64,000 nt of DNA. Origin: Simplicispira psychrophila DSM 11588 (GTDB taxonomy: Bacteria; Pseudomonadota; Gammaproteobacteria; Burkholderiales; Burkholderiaceae_C). Below are positions 38,851 to 49,270 of the stretch, piece after piece. The notes below the pieces were generated by a model that worked only from the letters and a program-made list of their open reading frames with translations, searched no databases and had not been told where the DNA came from. The stretch is from the NCBI RefSeq assembly GCF_000688255.1, contig NZ_JHYS01000015.1, positions 1 through 64,000 of the forward strand, in the 5' to 3' direction. Each line of letters starts with the position of its first letter. Position 1 is the first letter of the stretch. Position numbers and translations under genes: made by a program.

Positions 38851-41241
38851 TTAGCGGGCCAGCTGCTGCCAGGTGGCGATCACGCTGTCGGGGTTCAGCG
38901 AGATCGACGAGATGCCCTCGTCGGCCAGCCACTGGGCAAAGTCCGGGTGGTCTGAGGGACCCTGGCCGCAGATGCCGATGTACTTGCCCTGAGCGCGGCA
39001 GGCCTGGATGGCCAGATGGATCAGCGCCTGCACGGCCGGGTCGCGCTCGTCAAAGTCAGCGGCCAGCAGCTCCAGACCGGAATCGCGGTCCAGGCCCAGC
39101 GTCAGCTGCGTCAGGTCGTTCGAGCCAATCGAGAAGCCGTCGAAGAACTCGAGGAAGCGCTCAGCCAAGATGGCATTGCTTGGAATCTCGCACATCATGA
39201 TGTATTTGAGGCCGTTATCACCGCGCGGCAGGCCGTGCTGCGCCAGCAACTGCGTGACGCGCTCGGCCTGGCGCAGCGTGCGCACAAACGGCACCATGAT
39301 CTGCACGTTGGTCAGCCCCATGTCATTGCGCACGCGTTTGAGCGCCTCGCACTCCATGGCAAAAGCCTCGCCAAATTCCTGGCTGGTGTAGCGCACGGCA
39401 CCGCGGAAACCCAGCATCGGGTTTTCTTCCTCGGGCTCGTAGCGGCTGCCGCCGATCAGCTTGCGGTACTCGTTGCTCTTGAAGTCCGACAGGCGCACGA
39501 TCACCGGCTTGGGCCAGAAAGCGGCAGCAATCGTCGCCACACCCTCAGCCACCTTATCGACATAGAAAGCACGCGGGCTGGCGTGGCCACGTGCCACCGA
39601 TTCGACCGCTTTTTTCAAGTCGGTGTCGATGTTCGGGTAGTCCAGGATGGCCTTAGGGTGCACGCCGATGTTGTTGTTGATGATGAATTCGAGCCGCGCC
39701 AGGCCCACGCCTTCGTTGGGCAGTTGGCAGAAGTCAAACGCCAGCTGGGGGTTACCGACGTTCATCATGATCTTGACCGGCGAAGCGGGCATTTCGCCGC
39801 GCTGCACCTCAGTCACTTCGGTTTCCAGCAGACCATCGTAGATGCGGCCGGTGTCGCCCTCGGCGCAACTCACCGTCACCAGCGTGCCGTCTTTCAGCTG
39901 CTCGGTGGCGTTACCGCAGCCGACCACCGCCGGAATGCCCAGCTCGCGCGCAATGATGGCGGCATGGCAGGTGCGGCCACCGCGGTTGGTCACGATGGCG
40001 CTGGCGCGCTTCATCACCGGCTCCCAGTTGGGATCGGTCATGTCGGTGACCAGCACGTCGCCGGCCTGCACCTTGTCCATCTCGCTGATGTGGTGGACCA
40101 AGCGCACCGGGCCAGTGCCAATCTTCTGACCAATGGCGCGGCCCTCGGCCAGCACCGGGCCCGTCCCCTTCAATTTGTAGCGCAGTTCGGCTTGGCCCTT
40201 GGACTGGCTTTTGACCGTCTCGGGACGCGCTTGCAGGATGTACAACAGGCCGTCCTGCCCGTCCTTACCCCACTCGATGTCCATCGGGCGGCCATAGTGC
40301 TGCTCGATCACCAAGGCGTAGTGCGCCAGTTGCTGCACATCGGCATCGGTCAGCGAATAGCGGTTGCGTTGCTCAGCAGGCACGTCGACGGTTTTGATCA
40401 GTTTGCCTTCGGCGGCTTTTTCTTCGGGCGTGGCAAACACCATCTGGATCAGCTTGGAGCCGAGGTTGCGGCGAATCACCGCCTGGTTGCCGGCCTTGAG
40501 CATTGGCTTGTGCACATAGAACTCGTCGGGATTGACAGCGCCCTGCACCACCGTCTCGCCCAGGCCATAGCTGCTGGTGATAAACACCACGTCTTCAAAG
40601 CCCGATTCGGTGTCGATAGTGAACATCACGCCGGCTGCGCCCAAGTCCGAGCGCACCATGCGCTGCACACCGGCCGATAAGGCGACCACGTCGTGCTCAA
40701 AACCCTTGTGCACGCGGTAGCTGATGGCGCGGTCGTTGTAGAGGCTGGCAAACACCTCTTTCATCTTGTGCAACACGTCCTCAATGCCAACCACGTTGAG
40801 GAAAGTTTCTTGCTGACCGGCAAACGAGGCATCCGGCAGGTCTTCGGCGGTGGCCGACGAACGCACGGCAAAGCTGGCTTGCGGATTGCCGGCGGACAAA
40901 GTGGCAAAGGCTTCGCCAATGGCTTTTTGCAGGTCGGCCGGGAACGGCTGGGCCTCGACCATGGCGCGGATTTCCGCGCCGACGACGGCCAGCGCGCGCA
41001 CGTCTTCGGTATCGAGCGCGGCCAGCTTGGCGCTGATCTTGCCGGCCAGGCCTTCGTAGGCCAAAAATTCGCGGAAAGCGTGGGCGGTGGTGGCAAAGCC
41101 GGTGGGCACGCGCACGCCCTCGGGCAGTTGCGAAATCATCTCGCCGAGCGAGGCGTTCTTACCGCCGACCGACTCGACGTCGCTCATTCTCAGGTTTTCA
41201 AACGGTACGACCAGGTCGGTCGGGCTGAAAAGTGCAGACAT
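38851..41241 (-). CDS. ppsA: Phosphoenolpyruvate synthase
   Basis: 796 residues; converts pyruvate and ATP to PEP, AMP and phosphate in gluconeogenesis. N-terminal ATP-grasp-like domain ([12 protein letters not shown]), phosphohistidine domain with [18 protein letters not shown], and C-terminal PEP-binding TIM barrel ending with GICGQGPSD. The ATG at 41241 has GGAG 8 bp upstream. It is divergent from ppsR, its regulator, the usual pairing. Confidence 0.96.
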   Translation of the reverse strand: MSALFSPTDLVVPFENLRMSDVESVGGKNASLGEMISQLPEGVRVPTGFATTAHAFREFLAYEGLAGKISAKLAALDTEDVRALAVVGAEIRAMVEAQPFPADLQKAIGEAFATLSAGNPQASFAVRSSATAEDLPDASFAGQQETFLNVVGIEDVLHKMKEVFASLYNDRAISYRVHKGFEHDVVALSAGVQRMVRSDLGAAGVMFTIDTESGFEDVVFITSSYGLGETVVQGAVNPDEFYVHKPMLKAGNQAVIRRNLGSKLIQMVFATPEEKAAEGKLIKTVDVPAEQRNRYSLTDADVQQLAHYALVIEQHYGRPMDIEWGKDGQDGLLYILQARPETVKSQSKGQAELRYKLKGTGPVLAEGRAIGQKIGTGPVRLVHHISEMDKVQAGDVLVTDMTDPNWEPVMKRASAIVTNRGGRTCHAAIIARELGIPAVVGCGNATEQLKDGTLVTVSCAEGDTGRIYDGLLETEVTEVQRGEMPASPVKIMMNVGNPQLAFDFCQLPNEGVGLARLEFIINNNIGVHPKAILDYPNIDTDLKKAVESVARGHASPRAFYVDKVAEGVATIAAAFWPKPVIVRLSDFKSNEYRKLIGGSRYEPEEENPMLGFRGAVRYTSQEFGEAFAMECEALKRVRNDMGLTNVQIMVPFVRTLRQAERVTQLLAQHGLPRGDNGLKYIMMCEIPSNAILAERFLEFFDGFSIGSNDLTQLTLGLDRDSGLELLAADFDERDPAVQALIHLAIQACRAQGKYIGICGQGPSDHPDFAQWLADEGISSISLNPDSVIATWQQLAR

Positions 41242-41381
41242 GGGAAAGCTCCAGAAGTTGAAAGCGGTACGGCCATGTAACGGGTGCAACTGAGTTGTTG
41301 TTTTTTTGCGCTGCGCGGTTACACGGCCTGAAATTCGGATAATCGGCGCCATTGTAGGCTCCCCCCAACAGGCTCTCGCCC

Positions 41382-42203
41382 ATGCACACACGCACCGTAT
41401 TTTTTGTCTCCGACGGCACCGGTATCACCGCCGAAACCTTTGGCAATGCCATCCTGGCGCAGTTTGAACTGGTGCCACGGCGCGTGCGCCTGCCCTTCAC
41501 CGACACGGTGGACAAGGCCCACCAGGTGGTGCGCCAGATCAACCACACCTCGGAACTGGAGGGTAGCAAGTGCATCGTCTTCACCACGCTGGTGAACATG
41601 GAAGTGCTCAAAGTGATCCGGGAAGGCTGCAAAGGCATGTTGCTGGACATGTTCGGCACCTTTGTGCACCCGCTGGAGATGGAGTTGGGCATCAAGTCGC
41701 ACCACCGCGTCGGGCGCTTTTCGGACATCAGCAAGAACAAGGAATACCAGGACCGTATCGAGGCCATCAACTACAGCCTAGCGCACGACGACGGCCAGAG
41801 CCACAAGAACCTGGAAGCCGCCGATGTCATCCTGGTGGGCGTCAGCCGCAGCGGCAAGACACCCACCAGCCTGTACCTGGCGATGCAGCACGGCCTGAAA
41901 GCCGCCAACTACCCACTGATCCCCGAAGATTTTGACCGGCGCCAGCTGCCGCCGGCGCTGGTGCCGTTCAAGAAAAAGATTTTTGGCCTGACCATCAGCG
42001 CCGAGCGCCTGTCCGAAATCCGCAGCGAGCGCCGCCCCGACTCGCGCTACGCCAGCCTGCAAAACTGCCGCATGGAAGTGAGCGAAGCCGAAGCCATGAT
42101 GCGCCGCGCCGGCATCCGCTGGCTATCGTCCACGCACAAGTCGATTGAAGAAATTGCCACCACCATCCTGCAGGAAGTACGGCCCGAGCGGTTGAGTTAC
42201 TGA
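41382..42203 (+). CDS. ppsR: PEP synthase regulatory protein (bifunctional kinase/pyrophosphorylase)
   Basis: 273 residues, DUF299/PSRP family. The P-loop GVSRSGKT is at 153-160 and [12 protein letters not shown] opens the protein. It inactivates PEP synthase by ADP-dependent phosphorylation and reactivates it by Pi-dependent dephosphorylation. Divergent from ppsA across 140 bp, which fits joint regulation. Confidence 0.95.
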   Translation: MHTRTVFFVSDGTGITAETFGNAILAQFELVPRRVRLPFTDTVDKAHQVVRQINHTSELEGSKCIVFTTLVNMEVLKVIREGCKGMLLDMFGTFVHPLEMELGIKSHHRVGRFSDISKNKEYQDRIEAINYSLAHDDGQSHKNLEAADVILVGVSRSGKTPTSLYLAMQHGLKAANYPLIPEDFDRRQLPPALVPFKKKIFGLTISAERLSEIRSERRPDSRYASLQNCRMEVSEAEAMMRRAGIRWLSSTHKSIEEIATTILQEVRPERLSY

Positions 42204-42400
42204 CTGTCCAATGCCCAGGACGCTCAGTACGCCCAGCAGCGCCAATGCCGGCTAATCCCCTATGGGATTGGCCGAGGTAGTAGGCTGCACTGAGGATCGA
42301 AAACTTTGAGCGTGCTGACAGCGGTTGACTATTCTCGTAACCCCCTTCGATTCTTTGAAGTTTTTACTTGGTAACAGTGATGTCTTTTTCGGGAGCACCA
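42204..42400. other. Intergenic region before the SDR gene
   Basis: Holds an inverted repeat AATCCC/GGGATT around a CTAT centre (about 42252-42267) and a possible -35 TTGACT at 42325. No gene seen. Confidence 0.4.
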
Positions 42401-43150
42401 ATGAAACGTTTAGACGGCAAGATTGCGGTAGTCACCGGAGCGAGCAGCGGCATTGGCCGCGCGGTGGTAGAGCGTTTTGTGAGCGAAGGCGCAAAGGTAG
42501 TCGCTTTTGCGCGCAATGCAGAAAGCTTGCAGGCACTGGAAGCCGCCCATCCGGGCGAGGTGATTGCAGTGTGCGGCGATGTCACCCGACAAGAAGACTT
42601 GGAGCGTTTGCTCAAGACCACACTGGACCGTGTCGGCACCATCGATATTCTGGTGCCTAACGCCGGCATTGCCCGGGTGGCTTCCTTTGCAGACAGTACA
42701 CCGGAGGTCTTTGCGACGCAGTTTGCAGTGAACTTTTTTGGTGCGGCCGAGACGGCGCGGCTGTTTGTTCCGCATATCCGCAAAGGCGGCTCGGTTCAGT
42801 TCATTACGACCTTTTTAACGCAGGTCGGCTTTCCCGGGCTGGCCATTTATAGCGCCAGCAAAGCGGCACTCAAATCCCTGGCGCAGACTTTGGCAGCAGA
42901 ACTGGCGCCGCAGGGCATACGGGTGAATTCCATCGCCCCCGGCCCCATCGCGACGCCTTTGTGGGGATCGGTGGGACTGCCGCCCGAAGCGCTGGGCTCG
43001 GTGGCTGAAAAAATCAATGCGCGACTGATGCAGGGTGCCTTCGGTCAGCCGGAAGACATCGCTGAAACCTCCGTTTTTCTGGCGTCCGATGCGGCGAAAA
43101 ACATCTATGGCCAAGACATCGTGGTCGATGGCGGGTACACCATCGGATAA
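42401..43150 (+). CDS. Short-chain dehydrogenase/reductase
   Basis: 249 residues. TGASSGIG (12-19) binds the NAD(P) cofactor, NAGIARV is the structural motif, and YSASKAAL has the catalytic Tyr-x-x-x-Lys. PGPIATPLWG and a C-terminal VVDGGYTIG are typical classical SDR marks. The start at 42401 has GGGAG 7 bp upstream. The substrate is not evident. Confidence 0.9.
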   Translation: MKRLDGKIAVVTGASSGIGRAVVERFVSEGAKVVAFARNAESLQALEAAHPGEVIAVCGDVTRQEDLERLLKTTLDRVGTIDILVPNAGIARVASFADSTPEVFATQFAVNFFGAAETARLFVPHIRKGGSVQFITTFLTQVGFPGLAIYSASKAALKSLAQTLAAELAPQGIRVNSIAPGPIATPLWGSVGLPPEALGSVAEKINARLMQGAFGQPEDIAETSVFLASDAAKNIYGQDIVVDGGYTIG

Positions 43151-43167
43151 AAACGGCACGCCACTCC

Positions 43168-43202
43168 AAACAAAGCAGAGCCTCGACTGCGCTTTGTTTT
43201 TG
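43168..43202 (+). terminator. Rho-independent terminator after the SDR gene
   Basis: AAACAAAGC/GCTTTGTTT stem with a 14-bp interior, followed by T-run. Confidence 0.7.
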
Positions 43203-43245
43203 ATAGCTACTACCGCTTACCCAGAAAGCGTTAGAACACTATTTA
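43194..43245 (+). repeat. Dispersed inverted repeat between SDR and ahpF
   Basis: TTTTTGATAGCTACTACCGC then AGAAAGCGTTAGAACACTAT. It overlaps the tail of the terminator between two convergent genes. Confidence 0.8.
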
Positions 43246-43253
43246 ACCCACAA

Positions 43254-44825
43254 TCAGGCCGCAGGCGCACTGCTGCGGATCAGGTGGTCAAACGCGCTCA
43301 GCGCGGCCTTGGCGCCGTCACCGGCGGCGATCACGATCTGCTTGTACGGCACCGTGGTGCAGTCGCCGGCGGCAAACACCCCCGGCACATCGGTGCGGCC
43401 ATGGCTGTCCACTTGGACTTCGCCAAAGCGTGTCAGTTCGACCGTGCCCTTGAGCCAGTCGGTATTGGGCAGCAGGCCGATCTGCACAAAAATGCCTTCC
43501 AGCGCCACCTGTTGCGCCTCGCCGGTGGCGCGGTCGGTGTAGTGCAGGCCGGTGACTTTGCTGCCGTTGCCGATCACTTCGGTGGTTTGGGCATTAGTGA
43601 TGACGGTGACGTTGGGCAAGCTGTACAACTTGCGCTGCAACACGGCATCGGCCTTCAACTCGGGAGCAAACTCCAGCACCGTGACGCGCGACACCACACC
43701 GGCCAGGTCAATGGCAGCTTCAATGCCCGAGTTGCCACCGCCAACCACCGCCACATGCTTGCCCTTGAACAATGGACCGTCGCAGTGCGGGCAATAGGTC
43801 ACGCCCTTGGTGCGGTATTCGTTTTCACCGGGCACGTTCATGTTGCGCCAGCGCGCGCCGGTCGAGATGATGACGCTGCGGCTGTGCAGGCTGGCACCGT
43901 TGTCAAACTGCACTTCAATCAGTCCGCCCTCAGTGGTGGCGGGCACCAGCGCCGTGGCGCGCTGCAGATTCATGATGTCCACCTCATAGTCGCGCACATG
44001 GCGCTCCAGCGCAGCGGCAAACTGCGGCCCTTCGGTCTTTTGCACCGAGATGAAATTTTCAATATCTACCGTATCGAGCACCTGGCCACCAAAGCGCTCG
44101 GCGGCCACACCGGTGCGGATGCCCTTGCGCGCGGCGTACACCGCAGCGGCGGCGCCAGCCGGGCCACCGCCAACGATCAGCACGTCAAACGGCGCCTTGG
44201 CGTTGAGCTTGGCGGCTTCACGTGCCCCCGTGCCGGTATCGATCTTGGCCACCACCTCGGCCAGCTCCATGCGGCCCTGGCCGAAGCGCTCGCCATTCAA
44301 AAACACGGTGGGCACGCCCATGATTTCGCGCTCTTGAATTTCTTTCTGGAACACGCCGCCATCGATCGCGGTGTGCGTGATGCGCGGGTTCAGCACGCTC
44401 ATCAGGTTCAGCGCCTGCACCACGTCGGGACAGTTGTGGCAGGACAGCGAGTAATAGGTTTCAAAGTGAAAGTCGCCTTCCAAGCCTTTGATTTGCTCCA
44501 GCAGGTCAGCTGCTTCTTTGGAGGGGTGGCCGCCGACTTGCAACAGCGCCAGCACCAGCGAGGTGAATTCGTGCCCCAACGGCACGCCAGCAAAACGCAC
44601 ACCGCTGTCGGTGCCGGGGTTGGTGATCAGGAACGAGGGCTTGCGCACATCCAGCGTGTTGTTCTCGACCACGGTGATCTTGTCCGACTGGGCGCGGATG
44701 TCTTGCAGCAGTTCGCGCAGCTCGTTCGACGCGCTGCTGTCGTCCAGCGTAGCCACCAATTCGACCGGGCGCTGCAGGCGCTCCAGATAGGCTTTCAATT
44801 GGGTCTTGAGGGCGTCGTCGAGCAT
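43254..44825 (-). CDS. ahpF: Alkyl hydroperoxide reductase subunit F
   Basis: 523 residues; the flavoprotein passes electrons from NADH to AhpC. N-terminal thioredoxin-like domain with CHNC (C129, C132), FAD-binding [28 protein letters not shown] as the second redox disulfide and the terminal [23 protein letters not shown]. The order of the domains is normal. It lies just after ahpC, separated by a hairpin that may lower its expression relative to ahpC. Confidence 0.96.
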   Translation of the reverse strand: MLDDALKTQLKAYLERLQRPVELVATLDDSSASNELRELLQDIRAQSDKITVVENNTLDVRKPSFLITNPGTDSGVRFAGVPLGHEFTSLVLALLQVGGHPSKEAADLLEQIKGLEGDFHFETYYSLSCHNCPDVVQALNLMSVLNPRITHTAIDGGVFQKEIQEREIMGVPTVFLNGERFGQGRMELAEVVAKIDTGTGAREAAKLNAKAPFDVLIVGGGPAGAAAAVYAARKGIRTGVAAERFGGQVLDTVDIENFISVQKTEGPQFAAALERHVRDYEVDIMNLQRATALVPATTEGGLIEVQFDNGASLHSRSVIISTGARWRNMNVPGENEYRTKGVTYCPHCDGPLFKGKHVAVVGGGNSGIEAAIDLAGVVSRVTVLEFAPELKADAVLQRKLYSLPNVTVITNAQTTEVIGNGSKVTGLHYTDRATGEAQQVALEGIFVQIGLLPNTDWLKGTVELTRFGEVQVDSHGRTDVPGVFAAGDCTTVPYKQIVIAAGDGAKAALSAFDHLIRSSAPAA

Positions 44826-44857
44826 GAGGAAACTCCTGAAATGGTGATTTTTGGCGT

Positions 44858-44885
44858 AAAAAAACCCGGGCGCCAGGCACCCGGG
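44858..44885 (-). terminator. Terminator/attenuator between ahpC and ahpF
   Basis: Minus strand: CCCGGGTGCC/GGCGCCCGGG stem then TTTTTTT. It would end most ahpC transcripts. Confidence 0.85.
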
Positions 44886-44923
44886 CGTTTGGTCAGTGGT
44901 TTAACTGACGAGTAACAGGCAAA

Positions 44924-45487
44924 TTAGATTTTGCCGACCAAGTCCAGCGAAGGAGCGATGGTCTTCTCGCCCTCTTTCCACTTGGCGGGGCAGACTTCCC
45001 CGGGATGGGCTTCGGTGTACTGGGCAGCCTTGAGCTTGCGCAGGGTTTCTTTCACGTCGCGGGCGATTTCGTTGGAATGCACTTCCATGGTCTTGATCTT
45101 GCCATCGGGATTGATGATGAAGGTGCCGCGCAGCGCCAGGCCTTCTTCTTCGATGTGCACATCAAAGGCGCGCGTCAGCGTGTGGGTCGGGTCGCCAACC
45201 AGTGGGAATTGGGCCTTGCCGACGGCAGGCGAGGTTTCGTGCCACACCTTGTGCGAGAAATGTGTGTCGGTGGTGACGATGTACACCTCGGCACCGGCCT
45301 TCTGGAATTCAGGGTAGTTGTCAGCAGCGTCTTCCACTTCAGTCGGGCAATTGAAGGTAAAGGCGGCGGGCATGAAAATCACCACCGACCATTTGCCTTT
45401 GAAATTTTCTTCAGTCACGGTGACAAATTTGCCGTTGTGAAAGGCTTCGGTCTTGAAGGGCTGGACTTGCGTATTGATCAGGGACAT
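44924..45487 (-). CDS. ahpC: Peroxiredoxin, alkyl hydroperoxide reductase subunit C
   Basis: 187 residues of typical 2-Cys peroxiredoxin, reducing H2O2 and organic peroxides. Peroxidatic C47 in FTFNCPTE and resolving C166 in GEVCPAKW; GTFIINPDG is conserved. It is upstream of ahpF, its reductant. A candidate OxyR half-site lies about 110 bp upstream. Confidence 0.96.
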   Translation of the reverse strand: MSLINTQVQPFKTEAFHNGKFVTVTEENFKGKWSVVIFMPAAFTFNCPTEVEDAADNYPEFQKAGAEVYIVTTDTHFSHKVWHETSPAVGKAQFPLVGDPTHTLTRAFDVHIEEEGLALRGTFIINPDGKIKTMEVHSNEIARDVKETLRKLKAAQYTEAHPGEVCPAKWKEGEKTIAPSLDLVGKI

Positions 45488-45595
45488 TGCGGTTTCCTTG
45501 GGTTAAAGAATGGAAGAAAAGAGAAGTGGCTGCATCGAAACTGAAGTTTAGGGTAAAGAACATCATTGATCTAATCAATTGAATAAATACTATTA

Positions 45596-45610
45596 ATAGT
45601 ACAAAACTAT
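45596..45610. promoter_or_regulatory. Candidate OxyR half-site upstream of ahpC
   Basis: ATAG-N7-CTAT (ATAGTACAAAACTAT) matches half of the OxyR consensus exactly, inside an AT-rich stretch between divergent ahpC and bfr. The second half is poorly conserved. Confidence 0.5.
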
Positions 45611-45701
45611 TTAATAACCGCATCGCCCCTCACCGTCTGCTTGTTGCCCTCTCGGGCAGGCCGCACAATAGCTGTTTTCACCGCATCGCAAGGAGTCCAC
45701 C

Positions 45702-46178
45702 ATGAAAGGTGACGCACAAGTCATTACCTATCTGCAGGCGCAACTCAAAAACGAGCTGACTGCCATCAACCAGTATTTTTTGCATTACCGCATGCTCAAG
45801 CACTGGGGCTTCGACAAGCTGGCCAAGAAGGAATATGAGGAGTCGATCGGCGAGATGAAGCACGCCGACCTGCTGATGGATCGCATCTTCATGCTCGACG
45901 GCCTGCCCAATCTGCAAGATTTGGCCAAGCTGCAAGTGGGCGAAGACGTACCCGAGATTTTGGCCTGCGACCTGCGCTCGGAACTGGGCGCGCAAGCCAC
46001 CGTCAAAGAAGGCATGGCGCATTGCGAAACGGTGCGCGATTACGTCTCACGCGACCTGCTACAAAAAATTCTCGACGACACCGAGGAGCACATCGACTTC
46101 TTGGAAACGCAGATCGAGTTGATCGACAAAGTCGGCCTGCAAAACTATCTGCAATCGCAAATGGGCGAAGTGGGCTGA
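45702..46178 (+). CDS. bfr: Bacterioferritin
   Basis: 158 residues; stores iron and detoxifies Fe(II)/H2O2 as a 24-mer. E18, E51, H54, E94 and H130 of the ferroxidase centre and haem ligand M52 (GEMKHAD) are present, but E127 of E. coli Bfr aligns with Thr here (DDTEEHID). The ATG at 45702 is preceded by AAGGAG. Divergent from ahpC, so both may respond to oxidative stress. Confidence 0.94.
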   Translation: MKGDAQVITYLQAQLKNELTAINQYFLHYRMLKHWGFDKLAKKEYEESIGEMKHADLLMDRIFMLDGLPNLQDLAKLQVGEDVPEILACDLRSELGAQATVKEGMAHCETVRDYVSRDLLQKILDDTEEHIDFLETQIELIDKVGLQNYLQSQMGEVG

Positions 46179-46202
46179 CACCCAGCTGGCGCTCTCGACA
46201 CG

Positions 46203-46222
46203 CGGGCTTCGGCCCGTTTTTT
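46203..46222 (+). terminator. Rho-independent terminator after bfr
   Basis: CGGGC/GCCCG stem capped by a TTCG tetraloop, then TTTTTT. Confidence 0.9.
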
Positions 46223-46226
46223 CATA

Positions 46227-46279
46227 TTAAAAACGGCTGCAACGCTTATGTATTCTGCGCTTATAGCTATCGTTTTTAA
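46227..46279 (-). repeat. Dispersed inverted repeat between bfr and VF530 gene
   Basis: Reverse orientation: TTAAAAACGGCTGCAACGCT, then TGCGCTTATAGCTATCGTTT. It lies directly after the bfr terminator. Confidence 0.8.
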
Positions 46280-46297
46280 ATTTCACAGTACCCCGCC

Positions 46298-46639
46298 ATG
46301 ACCGAACCCGTCGATTCCACCTCCGCCGCCCCGGCGCCTGCGGCGCAGCCGCGCAACCCGCTGCACGGTCTGACGCTGCAGGCGATGGTCGAGGGTCTGG
46401 CCAATTATTTTGGCTGGCAAGAGCTGGGCGAGCGCATTCCGGTGCGCTGCTTTCAAAGCGACCCCAGCGTAGCGTCGAGTCTGAAGTTTTTGCGCAAAAC
46501 CCCCTGGGCGCGCGAAAAGGTCGAGAGCCTGTACCTGTTCATGCTGCGCGATCAACGCCGCTATGCCGCTGCCGCACCGGCTGCTGCGCCCTCAACGTCC
46601 GCGCCACCAGCCGCCACCCCACCGGCCACACCAGACTGA
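46298..46639 (+). CDS. VF530-family (DUF2132) small DNA-binding-like protein
   Basis: 113 residues: NPLHGLTLQAMVEGLANYFGW, ELGERIPVRCF, then SSLKFLRKTPWAREKVE, which matches the DUF2132/VF530 family. A structure of one member suggested DNA binding; the role is unknown. The tail is Ala/Pro-rich. It converges with comEC with 1 bp between the stops. Confidence 0.85.
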   Translation: MTEPVDSTSAAPAPAAQPRNPLHGLTLQAMVEGLANYFGWQELGERIPVRCFQSDPSVASSLKFLRKTPWAREKVESLYLFMLRDQRRYAAAAPAAAPSTSAPPAATPPATPD

Positions 46640-46640
46640 A

Positions 46641-49130
46641 TCACGGCTCGATGCGGTGCTGCCAATAGCGCTGCTGCTGCGCGCGCTCGCACCGCACCTG
46701 CGCCGGCTGCGCCGACTGCCAGGTGGCTGCGCCGCAGTGCGCTGAATCCCACACCGCAATACCGCGCTCGCGGTAGCGTTGCATCACTTGCGCTGCCGGG
46801 TGGCCAAAGCGGCTGCGGTAAGCCGCCTGCACCAGCGCGGCACGCGGTTGCACGGCGTCCAGAAATGCGCCACTCGACGAAGTCTTGCTGCCGTGGTGCG
46901 GCACCAGCAGGACATCGGCGGCCAGCGCCGCTTGGCGATCGAGCAGCGCTTGTTCTTGGGCCTTTTCAATATCGCCCACCAGCAGCGCCACCGCCCCCCG
47001 CCCTGACGCGATACGCAGCACGCAGCTTTGGGTATTTGGGTTGTGCGCCCGCTCGGCGCCGCCGCCTTCACCCGGCAAGGGATGCAGCACGGCAAAGTCC
47101 ACGCCGTCCCATTGCCACTGCTGGCCGGCCAGACACGGCTGCACAGGATGCAGCGTTTGCAGGTGGTGTTCGCCTTCAATCGAGCCCATCAACTGCGCCT
47201 GCGGCTGCTGCGCCAGCACCGCCGCCGCGCCGCCGGTGTGGTCGCTGTCGCGGTGGCTGAGCATCAGCACATCGACACGCGCATCCAATGCACGCAGCAG
47301 CGGCACCAGCACCCGGCCACCGGCATCGCTGTGGGCGCTGTAGCGCGGGCCGGTGTCATACAGCAGCGTGTGGGTGGCGGTGCGCACCAGCACGGCATTG
47401 CCCTGGCCGACGTCGGCAGCGAGTAATTCAAATTGCCCCGGTGGCGGGCGCGGCGCCTGCCACAGCAACACCGGCAACAGCAGCGGCAGACCCAGCAAAC
47501 GCACCGACCACGGCAGGCGCATGGCCAGCAGCACGCCGCCAGCGACACCCGCCAGCCCAGCCCACAACGGCGCCGCGGCCACCCAGACGCTGGCCAGTGG
47601 CAGCGCGGCCAACCACTGCAACCACACCGCCATGCCCTGCACTGCCCAACCTGCCAAATGCCACAGCGGGGCCCATAACACACCGGCAAAGGCCAGCGGC
47701 GTGACCACCAGCGTCACCCACGGAATCGCCAGCAGATTGGCCAGCAACCCGACCAATGACACCTGACCAAACAGCAGCAGCGTGAGCGGCGTCAGCGCCA
47801 GCGTGACCACGCCCTGCTCACGCAACAAGGACATAAAGTGGCCTCTAACGCCCTTACTGCCTGCGCTAGAAGCTCCTTTATCAGTAGCAAACAGTACCGC
47901 CACCGCCACAAAACTCAGCCAGAATCCGGCTTGCCACAAAGCCCACGGATCAGGCAGCACCACCACCGCGCAGGTCAGCAGCCAAGCGGGCGGCCACGGC
48001 CAGCGCCGCCCGCTCAGGCGCAGCAGCGCCGCCGTGCCGAGCATGGCCACGGTACGCTGCGCCGGCACACCCCAGCCGCTGAACAGCGCATACGCCAGCG
48101 CCAGCAGCACCCCGCCGACCAACGCCGCCGAAGGTGCCGGCCAGCGCAGGCACAGACGTTCCGAGCGCCGCCACAACCATCGCACCAACAGCGCCGCCAC
48201 CCAGGCAAACAGCGTGATGTGCAGACCCGAAATACTCATCAGATGGGCCACGCCGGTGGCACGAAACACATCCCAATCGCTGCGATCAATGGCGCGCTGA
48301 TCGCCCGTCACCAAGGCCGCCACCACACCGGCGATGCGCACCGCAGTGGCGTCGGTCGGGTCGCTGGCCAGACGGTTCAGGATGGCATCGCGCACCGACT
48401 GGCGGGCTTGCTCGATCGGATAGCGCCAAGTGGTATCCAGGCGCTGTGGTGCTATGTCATGCGCCCCAACGCGCACATAACCGACGCCCTGCACCCCCTG
48501 CCCCCACAGCCACAGTTCGTAGTCAAAACCGTGCGGATTGCGCTCGCCGTGCGGCGCTTTCAAACGCGCTGTCAGGCGCCAGCGCTCGCCGGCCCGCAAT
48601 GCTGGCACCGCGCCCGGCGGCTGCGTTACCGCGCTGGCGCGACTGCCCTCACGCCAGTCGCCGGCGTACCAGCCAAGATCGATCAGTGGGGGCAGCTGCA
48701 CCGCCCTGCCGTCCAGCTGCGCCGCCTCAACCGCCAGACGCAGGCGCACACCGCCGCCTTCAATCGGCTGCGGCATGGCGGCAATCACCCCGGTGATACG
48801 CACATCGCGCCCCTCCAGCGCCGGGCTCAAAGCCTGCGCCGCAAAGTCGCTGGCACGCAGGCCGCACACGGCAAACAGCAGGCCGGCTGCGGCCAGAACC
48901 ACAGCGATGCCCACTCCTCTGCGCCGCCGTCCCCAGCACCACAGCGCACCCAGCGCCGCTGCGCTGCCCAGCCCCAGCAGCGCATACAGCGCCAGCGACC
49001 ACAGCACCGGCTGACGCACTTGTAGCGCTGTCCCTAATAAAACACCGAGCAGCAGCGGCACCAGCGCCGACGAACGCGGCGGCGCCAGCGCAAAATCAAG
49101 CGTGGGCTGGGCAGGCGCAGAAATATCCAT
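46641..49130 (-). CDS. comEC: DNA uptake channel protein ComEC/Rec2
   Basis: 829 residues; the inner-membrane channel for single-stranded DNA in transformation. N-terminal DUF4131 domain, Competence domain with GVAHLMSISGLHITLF, many membrane segments and a C-terminal metallo-beta-lactamase-like domain (LLAADVGQGNAVLV, HRDSDHTGGAA, VPHHGSKTSSS). One copy of the dispersed repeat (47835-47885) is translated inside the protein (around DKGASSAGSKGVRGHFMSLL) between membrane segments, with no frame break. The frame is otherwise intact. Confidence 0.93.
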   Translation of the reverse strand: MDISAPAQPTLDFALAPPRSSALVPLLLGVLLGTALQVRQPVLWSLALYALLGLGSAAALGALWCWGRRRRGVGIAVVLAAAGLLFAVCGLRASDFAAQALSPALEGRDVRITGVIAAMPQPIEGGGVRLRLAVEAAQLDGRAVQLPPLIDLGWYAGDWREGSRASAVTQPPGAVPALRAGERWRLTARLKAPHGERNPHGFDYELWLWGQGVQGVGYVRVGAHDIAPQRLDTTWRYPIEQARQSVRDAILNRLASDPTDATAVRIAGVVAALVTGDQRAIDRSDWDVFRATGVAHLMSISGLHITLFAWVAALLVRWLWRRSERLCLRWPAPSAALVGGVLLALAYALFSGWGVPAQRTVAMLGTAALLRLSGRRWPWPPAWLLTCAVVVLPDPWALWQAGFWLSFVAVAVLFATDKGASSAGSKGVRGHFMSLLREQGVVTLALTPLTLLLFGQVSLVGLLANLLAIPWVTLVVTPLAFAGVLWAPLWHLAGWAVQGMAVWLQWLAALPLASVWVAAAPLWAGLAGVAGGVLLAMRLPWSVRLLGLPLLLPVLLWQAPRPPPGQFELLAADVGQGNAVLVRTATHTLLYDTGPRYSAHSDAGGRVLVPLLRALDARVDVLMLSHRDSDHTGGAAAVLAQQPQAQLMGSIEGEHHLQTLHPVQPCLAGQQWQWDGVDFAVLHPLPGEGGGAERAHNPNTQSCVLRIASGRGAVALLVGDIEKAQEQALLDRQAALAADVLLVPHHGSKTSSSGAFLDAVQPRAALVQAAYRSRFGHPAAQVMQRYRERGIAVWDSAHCGAATWQSAQPAQVRCERAQQQRYWQHRIEP
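47835..47885 (-). repeat. Dispersed inverted repeat inside comEC
   Basis: Reverse orientation: AAAGTGGCCTCTAACGCCCT, then CCTGCGCTAGAAGCTCCTTT. Translated in frame in a loop between membrane segments. Confidence 0.75.
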
Positions 49131-49270
49131 AACGCCATGCTAAATGCCGCGGCTCTCCCTCGTCCCACTGCGATCACAAGAAATGCCACCGCCACCGCTG
49201 TATAAAAGCGCTGTGCCAGCGCCACCAAGGCGTGGCTTGTTTTTTCCACACACTCCCCGCAAGGACGCCC

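Noticed and set aside
43035-44915. 626-residue ORF on the plus strand opposite ahpF
   Set aside because: It is antisense to a complete, well-conserved AhpF and is a GC-codon shadow with no recognisable domain.
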